Below are positions 24,672 through 33,828 of a stretch of 64,000 nt of DNA, one piece after another; the first letter of the stretch is position 1, and every line of letters starts with the position of its first letter. The translations under genes were made by a program, and so were the position numbers. The DNA comes from Acidobacteriota bacterium (GTDB lineage Bacteria > Acidobacteriota > Terriglobia > Terriglobales > Acidobacteriaceae), in assembly GCA_021779935.1 (NCBI GenBank), contig JAJXZT010000032.1:1-64000 (forward strand). The letters are read 5' to 3'. Below the pieces are notes generated by a model. That model ran no database searches. It was not told the DNA's origin and saw only the letters and a list, made by a program, of their open reading frames with translations.

Positions 24672-26098
24672 TGTCAACGAAAACTCCTAACTTGAATCTG
24701 ACGCTACCTGCAACGGGCGACACTGGTTGGGGCGATACCATCAACGCCGACCTAACTACCATCGACACCGCCGTTGCGTCAAAGGCGAACGCGTCTGCAC
24801 TGGCACCCGTTGCCTTGACTGGCTCCTACGCAGACCTCGTCAATGTTCCCCCATTCCCTGTTACCTCTGTCGCGGGTAAAACTGGCGCGGTAACTCTCGT
24901 TGAGGGTGACGTTGCCAACCTCACCACGGACCTGGCGTCCAAGTTGTCCCTCACTGGTGGCACACTGTCTGGTGCCCTATCTTTTGGTGCTAACTCAACC
25001 ACCCCCGACGTATACATTTACCGGGACGCACCGGGTACACTTGCACTCCGCAACGGTGTCACCCCGCAGGTGTTTAGCGCCTACAACTCCTACACCGATG
25101 CCGCTAACTACGAGCGGCTGTCAATCGCATGGGTTAGCAATCAGTGCAACATTAGCACGCAACACGCGGGTACAGGCGTAGCACGGCAGCTTATTTTCAA
25201 CGCTGACAACGGCTATATGGATTTTCGTTGTGGCGGGTCGCAGATAATTGAGCTTTACACGGGCGGTGTACTTCCCGGTTCCGGCAAGACTCTAGGTACA
25301 GGTGGCTCCCGCTGGACTGGAGTGTTTTCCAACGCAGATAATGTGCTCCTCACATCCCCATCCACAGTTGGGGTGACCGTCCAAGCCGCTGCATTACAGA
25401 CCGCCGACCTCCAAGACTGGAAGGATAGCAACGGCAATGTACTGTCGAGTGTCGATGCGAATGGCAACATTGTCGTGTCTGCTGCTAAGTCGATTGGCTG
25501 GGGCTCTACCGGCGTATCCACACCCGATACATTCTTGTACCGTGATGCTGCTGGTAGTTTGTCCGTCCGTGGTGTTGCGGGAGCAACCACCTACCTCAAC
25601 GTCGGCGGTTCTGGCAGCAATGGTATAAGCGGTCAGGCTCGACTCAGCCTGAACACCAACGTCCGCAACACCTACATCGAACTCGATAACGCATCGGGCA
25701 TGACCACATTTTCCGGCGCTCCGGGTGGCATTGTGATTACATCTTTGGCCGGTGTGCGGATACCTGCCGTAGCATTGGTGGCTAAGACCGCCAACTACAC
25801 GCTCCCCAACATCGGTTCCGCTGGCACAGTGTACACAAACACAGGGGCGGCAGGGGCGGTCACGATTACCCTGCTCAACTACAGTCAAGCGGGTGTGCAG
25901 GTCTCGTTTATTGTGGACGCGGCACAAAACTTGGTTATTCAAGCCCCAACCGGACAGACTATTTCAATCGGTGCCTCCAGTTCCACCAGCGGCGGCACCT
26001 GCACGGCTAGCACAGTGGGTAACACAATTACTCTGATTCAGGTGGCTTACGGTCGCTGGGTCGCTCTCAACTACGTCGGCACTTGGGCGCTGGCGTAA
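24671..26098 (+). CDS. tail-fibre-like appendage protein
   Basis: A 475-residue structural protein. The start (TPNLNLTLPATGDTGWGDTI, then DLTTIDTAVA) is the common N-terminal attachment motif of phage fibre-like proteins. The rest is a Gly/Ser/Thr-rich beta repeat with two copies of a VYIYRDAPGTLALR-like unit (about residues 114 and 290) and a C-terminal beta domain rich in Gly. It is placed between the two terminase genes, unusual for a fibre gene. It may be a receptor-binding or decoration protein. Confidence 0.65.
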   Translation: MSTKTPNLNLTLPATGDTGWGDTINADLTTIDTAVASKANASALAPVALTGSYADLVNVPPFPVTSVAGKTGAVTLVEGDVANLTTDLASKLSLTGGTLSGALSFGANSTTPDVYIYRDAPGTLALRNGVTPQVFSAYNSYTDAANYERLSIAWVSNQCNISTQHAGTGVARQLIFNADNGYMDFRCGGSQIIELYTGGVLPGSGKTLGTGGSRWTGVFSNADNVLLTSPSTVGVTVQAAALQTADLQDWKDSNGNVLSSVDANGNIVVSAAKSIGWGSTGVSTPDTFLYRDAAGSLSVRGVAGATTYLNVGGSGSNGISGQARLSLNTNVRNTYIELDNASGMTTFSGAPGGIVITSLAGVRIPAVALVAKTANYTLPNIGSAGTVYTNTGAAGAVTITLLNYSQAGVQVSFIVDAAQNLVIQAPTGQTISIGASSSTSGGTCTASTVGNTITLIQVAYGRWVALNYVGTWALA

Positions 26099-26119
26099 GG
26101 ACAAGGACAAGGACAAATT

Positions 26120-26512
26120 ATGGCAAAGCAAATGAACTACACCGATGCCGCAGGCAACAACTACACTGCCTCTTACTGGCGAGTGGTTCTCTACTCGTTC
26201 TCTCCAGCCGACCTAACTGGTCGCATCGTCTTCTACGGCTATGCATCCAAGGATGCACGCGACCAAAACAAGGCACCAGTCGGCGTCAAAGAGTACGCCG
26301 TCACCCAAGCACAGTACGCACAATACTTTGCTCCAACCATCGCAACCGGCGCGACCAACAGCGTGCAACAATGCTATGACTTCGCGGATGCGACCAAGGA
26401 TGTTTTGGTGTCGCCCGAAGTACCAGCCGTGCTTGACGCCAACGGCGTCGTCGTAACCCCGGCGGTCGCCGCTGTATACGCTGGCTATTTTGACACCGCG
26501 ACGGACTGCTAA
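26120..26512 (+). CDS. hypothetical phage structural protein
   Basis: A 130-residue protein (NYTDAAGNNYTASYWRVVLY at the start, GRIVFYGYASKDARDQNKAPVG in the middle). Beta-rich, with no signal peptide. Similar short proteins accompany fibre genes in other phages as far as I recall, but I cannot name a family. It lies 21 bp after the appendage gene. Confidence 0.55.
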   Translation: MAKQMNYTDAAGNNYTASYWRVVLYSFSPADLTGRIVFYGYASKDARDQNKAPVGVKEYAVTQAQYAQYFAPTIATGATNSVQQCYDFADATKDVLVSPEVPAVLDANGVVVTPAVAAVYAGYFDTATDC

Positions 26513-26514
26513 CC

Positions 26515-26718
26515 ATGAGTTTTGACCTTGGCAAATACGGGCTTGCCCCGTGGGACATCGGCGGGTATGACCTAGTATCCAACGGGATGCTTACGTCTGC
26601 TCAGCTATCCGCTGTCTCCACGCTGTTGCATGGCGACGCCATGGCAACATCCACATTGACATCGACAAATATAGAAGCGAGCAACACGCTCAGCTTCAGC
26701 GGAGTAAATAGTGACTAA
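26515..26718 (+). CDS. hypothetical small phage protein
   Basis: A 67-residue protein beginning MSFDLGKYGLAPWDIGGYDL, Ser/Thr-rich afterwards. Two bases separate it from the preceding gene and it overlaps the next by 8 bp. Possibly a minor structural protein. Confidence 0.5.
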   Translation: MSFDLGKYGLAPWDIGGYDLVSNGMLTSAQLSAVSTLLHGDAMATSTLTSTNIEASNTLSFSGVNSD

Positions 26719-27022
26719 ATTAACCCTATATCAGCTATGTTCCGCCGTGGTTACGGTTTCCGGCGTTGCTTATGCATCAACTGGTGCCATGGTGACTGGA
26801 GCCACAGTCACCGCCACCTTGTGCAACCCGGACGACTCGGTGGTTACCGGGTACGCCAATATGGTGATGACCGATGTAGCTAACACACCTGGGTCGTACT
26901 CGCTGACCCTTGGTGGTGACTTCAACCCCGTTGTCGGGAACTACTACCTGCTCATCACAGCGTCGCTAGGCGCGGATGGGCTCACGTTGCGCCAACCAGT
27001 AGAGGTCAGACAGCTATTTTAA
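26711..27022 (+). CDS. Ig-like phage structural protein
   Basis: A 103-residue beta-sandwich protein. VTGATVTATLCNPDDSVV followed by NTPGSYSLTLGGDF and YYLLITASLGADG has the pattern of small Ig-fold phage proteins found near terminase genes. It starts with GTG 26,711 inside the previous gene and overlaps terL through TAATG. A decoration or neck role is possible. Confidence 0.5.
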   Translation: MTKLTLYQLCSAVVTVSGVAYASTGAMVTGATVTATLCNPDDSVVTGYANMVMTDVANTPGSYSLTLGGDFNPVVGNYYLLITASLGADGLTLRQPVEVRQLF

Positions 27023-28713
27023 TGTCCAGCCGCGACTACATCGAGATTGCCACCCAATATGCTCGCGATGTTGTGCGGGGGAAAATCCTTGCGTCGAAAT
27101 GGATACACTTGGCTTGTCAGCGGATGCTTGACGACCTCGACTCATCGCACGATGATGAGTATACCTACGTCCTTAACTCGGCTAAGGCTACTCGGGCGTG
27201 CTCTTTCATTGAAAAACTACCCCACGTCAAGGGTAAGTGGGCAGCCAAACACGAGCTACTCGTTCTACAGCCATGGCAAGTATTCATCATTGTAAATATA
27301 TTTGGTTGGGTTGACCGCAGCACAGGATTGAGGAAGTACCGCCAAGCGTTTTTGCTCATCAGTCGTAAGAACGGCAAAAGTCCGCTCGCCGCTGCCATTG
27401 GTCTCTACATGCTGACCGCTGACGGAGAGCACGGTGCCGAGGTTTACTGTGGCGCAACCACGGAGCAACAAGCATGGGAAGTGTTCAGACCTGCTCGTCA
27501 GATGGCGAGTAAGACCCTGCCGTTGCAGACCCGATTGGGTGTACAGATTAACGCTCGCTCGCTCATCGTGCCTGATACCGGCTCACGATTTTTGCCAGTC
27601 ATTGGCAGCCCCGGTGATGGAGCATCCCCGTCGTGTGGCATCTGTGATGAGTATCACGAGGCGACGACCTCTGACTTATACGATACGTTTAAAACAGGCA
27701 TGGTAGGACGCGAGCAACCTTTGCTTCTGGTTATAACGACTGCTGGATACAACGTCGGCTCCCCCTGTCACCTCCTGCAACAAGAAGCAGAGAAAGTGCT
27801 GAGTGGCACCGTCATCGACGACCAGTGGTTTGTCGCTATTTTCACCGCCGACGCCACCGTTGATTGGACATCCGACGACGCCCTGCGCATGGCTAACCCC
27901 AACTATGGGGTGAGCGTCAACGTCGCTACCTTGCAGCACGATCAGTTGGAAGCCAAGCAAAACGCCTCCAAGCAGAACGTATTTAAAACCAAACACCTTA
28001 ACATCTGGTGCAACGCCTCTGTTGCTTGGATGAACATGGTCAGGTGGCGTGAGTGTGGCGACGCCACGCTCAACATCGAAGATTTTAAAGGTGATGACTG
28101 TTGGATAGGGCTTGACCTTGCGTCCAAGATTGACATTGCAGCAGCGGTCAGGGTGTTTCGTCGCGTGGAGAAGAACAAACCCCATTACTACATATTCCCA
28201 CGGTTTTACCTGCCCACCGCACGCACCCAAGACCCCACGTGCCAGCACTATCAAAAATGGGTACATGATGGACACCTTATTGACACCGAGGGTGCTGAGA
28301 TTGACTATCAGACTATTTTGCGTGACTTAGTAAGTGATGCACAGACGTACAAGATTAAGTGTCTCGCATTTGACCCCTACAATGCGACCGACCTAACGCA
28401 GCAATTTACAGCCAAAACACGAGTGAACCGGGTGGAAGTTCCACAAAACGTGAAGAATTTAAGCGACCCAATGAAGTCTCTGGAGGCAGGTGTAATCGGA
28501 GGCACGGTGCACCATGACGCCAACCCAGTGATGACATGGATGGTGTCCAATATCGTGGCGCACGTGGACGCCAACGATAACATTTTCCCCCGTAAACAGA
28601 AACCCGAAAACAAGATCGACGGGGTGGTTGCTACAATCATCGCGCTATCGCAGGCTGTGTCGGCACCAGTACAGGCTAGCTATTCTCCCTATTACCGTAT
28701 TCAGTATTTGTAA
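27022..28713 (+). CDS. terL: phage terminase large subunit
   Basis: A 563-residue packaging motor. The ATPase domain has Walker A in ISRKNGKSPLAA (Lys119) and Walker B CGICDEYHE (Asp209-Glu210), followed by a coupling motif (LLLVITTAGYN). The C-terminal RNase H-like nuclease has WIGLDLASKIDIAA and LAFDPYNATD acidic motifs. This is the HK97/Terminase_1 class. It pumps DNA into the prohead and cuts concatemers. The ATG overlaps the previous stop (TAATG). Confidence 0.93.
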   Translation: MSSRDYIEIATQYARDVVRGKILASKWIHLACQRMLDDLDSSHDDEYTYVLNSAKATRACSFIEKLPHVKGKWAAKHELLVLQPWQVFIIVNIFGWVDRSTGLRKYRQAFLLISRKNGKSPLAAAIGLYMLTADGEHGAEVYCGATTEQQAWEVFRPARQMASKTLPLQTRLGVQINARSLIVPDTGSRFLPVIGSPGDGASPSCGICDEYHEATTSDLYDTFKTGMVGREQPLLLVITTAGYNVGSPCHLLQQEAEKVLSGTVIDDQWFVAIFTADATVDWTSDDALRMANPNYGVSVNVATLQHDQLEAKQNASKQNVFKTKHLNIWCNASVAWMNMVRWRECGDATLNIEDFKGDDCWIGLDLASKIDIAAAVRVFRRVEKNKPHYYIFPRFYLPTARTQDPTCQHYQKWVHDGHLIDTEGAEIDYQTILRDLVSDAQTYKIKCLAFDPYNATDLTQQFTAKTRVNRVEVPQNVKNLSDPMKSLEAGVIGGTVHHDANPVMTWMVSNIVAHVDANDNIFPRKQKPENKIDGVVATIIALSQAVSAPVQASYSPYYRIQYL

Positions 28714-28725
28714 CACAGGATGACC

Positions 28726-30360
28726 ATGAGCAAATTGATAAGTCTCAATCTACCCGCACCCGAGACGAGGAATGTAAACCTCGAAAACCCCAACGTGTCG
28801 CTATCGGCTGCCCTGTTGGGCATGGGCATGGGTGCCTACACCGACAGCAACGAGCGGGTGACGGAGCAAACATCTCTAGAGGTTCCAACCGTACTTGCGT
28901 GCGTCCGTATTTTGTCTGAGTCAATCGGCTCGCTGCCTTTCCGCGTTTACGAGGAGTTGCCCCGTGGTCGGCGTGTGGCAAAAGACCACCCGCTCTACTA
29001 CCTGCTTACGCAAGAGGCAAACCCTGAGACCACAGCGGTCACTTTCCTGACTACCATGGCTGTACACGCCACTCTCTGGCAGAACGCCTACGCGGAAATT
29101 GAGCGAGACCCAATGGGACGGGTGACGGGACTCTGGCCACGTTTGCCATGGCGCACAAAGGCGAAGAGAGCTAACGGTCGGCTGGTCTACGAAACAACGG
29201 ATACGCCACAGGGATTGCCCCGTGTCATCCACCCGGATGACATGCTCCATGTGGTTGGGTTCTCTCTCGACGGTTTAACTGGCACACAAATTATCACCGC
29301 TGCCCGTCAGTCGATTGGACTGGCGATGGTGGCTGCACGTTTTGGTGCAAGGTTCTACGCCAACGGAGCACGCCCCGGATTTTTCCTACAACCTGAAAAT
29401 CCACTGTCCCCAGAGGATATGAAACTCCTACGTGAGGACGTGGAGATCATGTCCAGCGGTGGCAACGCTCACCGTGTAGCAGCCGTGCCAAACGGAATCA
29501 AGATTACTCCTGTCCCCATTGACCCAAGCCAAGCGGAATACATCGCCACTCGTAAATTGGAGCGGTCTGAGATTGCAGCGATTTTCCGAGTGCCCCGCTA
29601 CATGGTTGGCGACGACGGCGAGAAAATGGGAACAAAGTCAACTGTTGAACAGCAGAACAGCGACTTCCTGAATTCCACGCTGCGCCCGTGGCTTGATAGA
29701 TTCTCACAAGAGTTCGAGCGCAAGTTGCTTCCGGTCATCGGACGCAACGCGGGGAAATTCAGCCTGCACTTTTACACGGATGCTCTCTTGTCCATTGACA
29801 GAGCTACCCGGTACGCGACATACACGCAGGGTCGTAATGGTGGATGGCTGAGCATCAACGACATTCGAGAGATGGAAGGGTTGCCCCCTGTCCCATCCGC
29901 GCTCGCTGACGACTATTTGCAACCACTAAACATGGAGAGCGTTATCAACGCATCGGCGGATATTGAAGTCGCTGACGAGGAAGCAGACAGCGGGGAAGTT
30001 ACCAGTGATGAGTCTCTGGGCGCTGAGGACATCCCCAATGCCTCACGAGCACGGGCACTATACCTGCCCCTTTATCGCGACGCGATTAACCGCCTTCAGC
30101 ACCGTGGTAAGCCTGATTTCGAGTCGATGAAGGTGGCATTAACGCCTCTTTGTAGCTCATTGGGTACCTATTTCCGCACGTCTGAGACAGCGGGAAACTC
30201 GGAGCAGGGGGCATTAGACAAGTACCTCAGGGGTCTGTCTACCCGCGTTTCCAACGTAAACCCCGATGAGGATTTTGAAAAATTGCTTAAAGCTATCGTG
30301 TTCGCGACGCAGCAGGACGAGGCAGAGGCAAAAGCTAAGGAGATTTTGAGCCATGAGTAA
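28726..30360 (+). CDS. HK97-family portal protein
   Basis: A 544-residue portal. VPTVLACVRILSESIGSLPF, the WQNAYAEIERDPMGRVTGLW segment and SEIAAIFRVPRYMVGD are diagnostic of the HK97 portal family, which forms the dodecameric DNA channel. The acidic, disordered C-terminal 120 residues (from about 415) are longer than in HK97. ATG 28,726 has AGGA at 6 nt; ATG 28,720 is too close to it. It overlaps the protease gene by 8 bp. Confidence 0.92.
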   Translation: MSKLISLNLPAPETRNVNLENPNVSLSAALLGMGMGAYTDSNERVTEQTSLEVPTVLACVRILSESIGSLPFRVYEELPRGRRVAKDHPLYYLLTQEANPETTAVTFLTTMAVHATLWQNAYAEIERDPMGRVTGLWPRLPWRTKAKRANGRLVYETTDTPQGLPRVIHPDDMLHVVGFSLDGLTGTQIITAARQSIGLAMVAARFGARFYANGARPGFFLQPENPLSPEDMKLLREDVEIMSSGGNAHRVAAVPNGIKITPVPIDPSQAEYIATRKLERSEIAAIFRVPRYMVGDDGEKMGTKSTVEQQNSDFLNSTLRPWLDRFSQEFERKLLPVIGRNAGKFSLHFYTDALLSIDRATRYATYTQGRNGGWLSINDIREMEGLPPVPSALADDYLQPLNMESVINASADIEVADEEADSGEVTSDESLGAEDIPNASRARALYLPLYRDAINRLQHRGKPDFESMKVALTPLCSSLGTYFRTSETAGNSEQGALDKYLRGLSTRVSNVNPDEDFEKLLKAIVFATQQDEAEAKAKEILSHE

Positions 30361-31198
30361 ACTAGAACGCCGTTTTATTTCCCAACCCATCACCGTGGAC
30401 ACCACGGGCAGTCCAAAAATCCGTGGCTACGCTGCCGTCTTTAATTCAGACTCGGAGAACCTTGGTGGATTCATCGAGCGGGTTGACCCCCACGCCTTCG
30501 ATGACACCCTCAACGAGGATGTTCGGGCACTGTGGAACCACGACCCCAATACTGTGCTTGGTCGAACCGCGTCCGGAACCCTCAGACTGAGTGTGGACAG
30601 TAAGGGTTTGGCTTATGAGATTGACCCACCCGACACTCAGGCAGCCCGTGATTTAATGACCCTTATGCAACGTGGTGACGTTAATCAGTCGTCGTTTGGC
30701 TTTTACTGCCTCGACGACCAGTGGGACTACGCGAGTAAACCTGCCGTCCGAACCGTGCTTAAGGCGTCGCTCGTTGATGTGAGCCCGGTAACTTACCCGG
30801 CCTACCCCGATGCCACCTCCGAGGCTCGCGCCCTATTCCCGGATGGTGTACCTGCAACTATCCAAGAGTCGCTGACTCGTGCGGAAACTAAGACCCTCAA
30901 GGTTGACGGTGAGGACTTGACAGCGGATTGTTTTCTCATTGCCACTGACAAAAACGACACCTCGACGTGGCACCTTCCGTGGAAATTTTCCACCGAGGAG
31001 AAGACCCAAGCCCACCTACGCGACGCCCTCGCTAGGTTTGACCAGCTTAAGGGTGTTTCCGACGCCGAGAAGAAAGTGGCGTGGGACAAGTTGGTTCAAC
31101 TCTGTAAGGAGCATGACATCCAAGTAGGTGCGTCGGACGCCGAAAACAAGTCCTACCAGCTTATGCAGATGCAACTCCAGTTAGCCTCGCTCGACTAA
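30353..31198 (+). CDS. HK97-family prohead protease with C-terminal extension
   Basis: A 281-residue capsid maturation protease. IRGYAAVFNSDSENLGGFIE is the family start, His63 lies in LWNHDPNTVLGR and the nucleophile is Ser113 or Ser114 in NQSSFGF; VSPVTYPAYPDA follows. The core ends near residue 165. The last 110 residues form a second module (TADCFLIATDKNDTSTWHLP, then QAHLRDALARFDQL) that may act as a scaffold or as a removable domain. It cleaves the N-terminal delta domain of the capsid protein. Confidence 0.9.
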   Translation: MSKLERRFISQPITVDTTGSPKIRGYAAVFNSDSENLGGFIERVDPHAFDDTLNEDVRALWNHDPNTVLGRTASGTLRLSVDSKGLAYEIDPPDTQAARDLMTLMQRGDVNQSSFGFYCLDDQWDYASKPAVRTVLKASLVDVSPVTYPAYPDATSEARALFPDGVPATIQESLTRAETKTLKVDGEDLTADCFLIATDKNDTSTWHLPWKFSTEEKTQAHLRDALARFDQLKGVSDAEKKVAWDKLVQLCKEHDIQVGASDAENKSYQLMQMQLQLASLD

Positions 31199-31268
31199 CT
31201 CCCCACCTATAGAAGCAGCCAGAGCGCCGGAGGGAAGTTCGATAGCCGGGCTGGCATCACCTACCCCC

Positions 31269-31299
31269 AACCCCACCAGAGTATCGGTGGGGTTTTTTA
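31269..31299 (+). terminator. rho-independent terminator upstream of the capsid gene
   Basis: AACCCCACC and GGTGGGGTT (9-bp stem, 8-nt loop) are followed by TTTTA. It lies after the protease gene and 150 bp before the capsid start, so the capsid gene may need its own promoter in 31,300-31,440. Confidence 0.8.
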
Positions 31300-31450
31300 T
31301 TGCCTGACAAAAATCCCTATCTCAAACGTATAAGCCAATGGACGAAATCCAGCCAAGTGCGGCCCTTGAATGGGCAATGGGTTCGTAGTAGTCGCTGACG
31401 CTTGTACCCCGTCGGACAAGCCCACAGCTAAATCCATTCAAGGAAATGTT

Positions 31451-32614
31451 ATGAACTCCAAAGAAATTCGTGAACAGCGCAGCAAGCTGGTCGCCGACGC
31501 ACAGGCACTTTTGCCCAAAGAAGCTAAGGACATCACGTCCGAGATTCGCACTAAGTTTGAAGCCCTGATGGCAGACGCCTCTGGTCTTGCTGAGATGGCT
31601 AAAACGCTGGAAACCGAAGAGCGCAACGCCGCTGAACAGCGTGGCCAGCGTCTCCAACTCGCAGACATCGGCGAACACGCCGAGAACAAAGAAGAGCGTG
31701 CAGCCCAGGAACGTGCATCTTTCCGCAGCTACCTTAAGACGGGTGTTGCTGAAACCCGCGACCTCACGGTCTCGGCGGATGGTGTGTTGATTCCTACCAG
31801 CGTTGCAGCCCCCGTGGTTGCCAAACTGTCCCCCGGCTCCATCTACAGTGTTGTTGGCAAGATTAGCACCAGCACGGGCAGCCCAATTAAGGTTCCAACG
31901 TGGAACGACACCGCCAATGGTTTCGTTCTGAATTCCACCTCCATCACGACAACTGACCCAACGGTTAGCCTCGGTGCAACCCTCGCAGTCGATGACTACC
32001 GTAGCAACCCCCTGTTGCTCGACAACTCGTTGGTTCAGGACGCCGGTTTTGACCTCGAAGGTCGTGTAGTTAACGACATCTCGCTCCGCTATCAGCGTGA
32101 TGTGTCGAAGGCTATCACGATTGGCAACTCCAGCAACGTGGCTGCTTTAACCAGCATCACCGCTGGCATCACGACCGCAACGACCGCAACGGTCGCCTAC
32201 GCGGACTTCGTTAAATTGATGTCTGCTCTTGACCCTGCCTACCAGATCAACGCTTGCTGGACGATGAGCAACGCCACCCTCGGCGCTGTGCTCAGCATCG
32301 TGGACTCGAACAACCGCCCGATTTTCCTGCCCTACATGACGGGAACTAACAGCGGCTTCACTGGTTCACTGTTCGGCTACGCCGTTAAAATCAACCAGTA
32401 CCTCCCTGCTGTCGCGACCGCGAACGTTGCAGTGCAGTTCGGGGACTTTGAGCAGGGATACATGCTGCGTGAAGTTCTCCCCGGTGTGGTTGTCCGTCGC
32501 CTGACGGAACGCTACGCCGAACTCAACCGTACGGGTTATGTCGCGTTCTGCCGCTTCGGTGGCGTCGTGACGGATGCCGGTACGCATCCAATCCTCTCGA
32601 TGACCATTAAGTAA
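31451..32614 (+). CDS. HK97-family major capsid protein
   Basis: A 387-residue capsid protein. Residues about 1-100 are a Glu/Ala-rich coiled-coil delta (scaffold) domain that the protease should remove; the HK97 fold follows (SADGVLIPTSVAAPVV, ISTSTGSPIKVPTWN, and NACWTMSNATLGAVLSIVDS). The end RYAELNRTGYVAFCRFGG is typical. ATG 31,451 is preceded by AAGGAAATG; the frame opens upstream but lacks a site there. It is flanked by a terminator on each side, which should set its expression apart from the rest. Confidence 0.92.
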   Translation: MNSKEIREQRSKLVADAQALLPKEAKDITSEIRTKFEALMADASGLAEMAKTLETEERNAAEQRGQRLQLADIGEHAENKEERAAQERASFRSYLKTGVAETRDLTVSADGVLIPTSVAAPVVAKLSPGSIYSVVGKISTSTGSPIKVPTWNDTANGFVLNSTSITTTDPTVSLGATLAVDDYRSNPLLLDNSLVQDAGFDLEGRVVNDISLRYQRDVSKAITIGNSSNVAALTSITAGITTATTATVAYADFVKLMSALDPAYQINACWTMSNATLGAVLSIVDSNNRPIFLPYMTGTNSGFTGSLFGYAVKINQYLPAVATANVAVQFGDFEQGYMLREVLPGVVVRRLTERYAELNRTGYVAFCRFGGVVTDAGTHPILSMTIK

Positions 32615-32630
32615 CTTGGTCTCCACCCAA

Positions 32631-32658
32631 GGGAGGGCAATAACATGCCCTCCCGTTT
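32631..32658 (+). terminator. rho-independent terminator downstream of the capsid gene
   Basis: GGGAGGGCA and TGCCCTCCC form a perfect 9-bp stem with a 6-nt loop, followed by GTTTCTTC. It begins 17 bp after the capsid stop codon. Confidence 0.7.
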
Positions 32659-32673
32659 CTTCAAGTGACCGAG

Positions 32674-32841
32674 ATGCAAGTCAAAGCTCTTACATCCTAC
32701 ATCACCACGGGTAATACGGTCGTCGCGCACGGTCAGATTATTGACGTGCCCGGCGAGCTAGTGGATGAGTACATCGCGGCTGGCTTAGTTGCCCTCATTG
32801 AACCAGAGGACAACAGAAACCAACGCAGAAAACGGAAATAA
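32674..32841 (+). CDS. 55-residue head-associated small protein
   Basis: A very short frame that fits exactly between the capsid terminator and the connector gene. It starts MQVKALTSYITTGNTVVAHG, continues with a DVPGELVDEYIAAGLV motif and ends in a basic Arg/Lys tail. Small proteins of this plan (a beta hairpin, then an AAGLV-type turn) regularly sit between capsid and connector genes of HK97-like phages. The function is unknown. The ATG at 32,674 has only a weak upstream site. Confidence 0.6.
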   Translation: MQVKALTSYITTGNTVVAHGQIIDVPGELVDEYIAAGLVALIEPEDNRNQRRKRK

Positions 32842-32844
32842 CCT

Positions 32845-33483
32845 ATGCCTGTATCTTTGCACCGGATTGAGACAACGGGTGTCGAGCCTGTCACGCTTGA
32901 CGAGATGAAAAACCACCTGCGGGTGGATTTCACCGACGATGATGACCTCATCACATCGCTGATTGTGGCTGCCCGCCAACGTGCGGAAGACATTACAGGT
33001 AGGACTCTGGTTAATTCCACGTGGGTCTACTGCCGTGACTCTTTCCCGTACAACTGGCAAACAACAACCGCACCATCACGTGCCATGCTTACCGAGTTTT
33101 GCGAGTGGTGGGCAAACGCCCAGACCATCCGCCTGCCTAAGACGCCCGTTATCGCGGTGCAGTCAGTCCAGTATGTGCAGGACACGACGCAAAGTTACGT
33201 GACCTTAGACCCGACGTTGTACGTTGTAGACACACTCTCAGTTCCATCCATGATTTACCCCGCAGCCAATTACTACTGGCCACCTGTCTACGTGGTGAAA
33301 GACGCGGTGAAAATCACTTACACAGCCGGGTGCGACGTATCCGACATCCCGGAACCTATCAAGGTAGCCATCCGCATGATGGTAGCGTTTTGGTATGAGC
33401 AGCGTGAGGACACCGTCGCTGTGCCAAAAGTCGCCGAGTATTTGCTTGCGTCATATCGGGTGCAAGCCTGTGGGTTGATCTAA
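32845..33483 (+). CDS. head-tail connector protein (gp6-like)
   Basis: A 212-residue protein. EPVTLDEMKNHLRVDFTDDD followed by LIVAARQRAEDITGRTLV is the HK97 gp6-type adaptor signature, a ring bound under the portal. The middle insert with LPKTPVIAVQSVQYVQD and the helical end (IRMMVAFWYEQRED) are usual. It overlaps the next gene by TAATG. Confidence 0.88.
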   Translation: MPVSLHRIETTGVEPVTLDEMKNHLRVDFTDDDDLITSLIVAARQRAEDITGRTLVNSTWVYCRDSFPYNWQTTTAPSRAMLTEFCEWWANAQTIRLPKTPVIAVQSVQYVQDTTQSYVTLDPTLYVVDTLSVPSMIYPAANYYWPPVYVVKDAVKITYTAGCDVSDIPEPIKVAIRMMVAFWYEQREDTVAVPKVAEYLLASYRVQACGLI

Positions 33484-33824
33484 TGACAGTCAGGGTTAAC
33501 GGCGGTGCATTACGTCGTCGTCTCAGCTTCCAGTCGCTCAGTGGCACCCCCAACAGTGTTGGTGAGCGTACTCAGTGGACTGAGTATTACTCGTGTTGGG
33601 GTAGCGTGGACGTGTTACGCGGTCAATTGATTTTTTCCACCGCTGAGTTTATCTCACAGTCTACCTACACCATCACAATCAGGCACCCGCAAGCTATCAC
33701 GTTCAAGGTGGCAGACCACATCGTGTGCGAGGGCAAGACGTTTGAGATTCAATCAATTTTAGACCCTGAGATGCGGCACAAGACGCTTAACTTCCTGTGC
33801 TACGTCATCAACGACGTGGGTTAA
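33483..33824 (+). CDS. phage head closure / head-tail joining protein
   Basis: A 113-residue beta-barrel protein. GALRRRLSFQSLSGTPNSVG, then WTEYYSCWGSVDVLRG and a YTITIRH strand followed by HIVCEGKTFEIQSI, are typical of head-closure proteins (SPP1 gp16 type), which seal the DNA channel before tail attachment. Position after the connector supports it. Confidence 0.82.
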   Translation: MTVRVNGGALRRRLSFQSLSGTPNSVGERTQWTEYYSCWGSVDVLRGQLIFSTAEFISQSTYTITIRHPQAITFKVADHIVCEGKTFEIQSILDPEMRHKTLNFLCYVINDVG

Positions 33825-33828
33825 TGGC

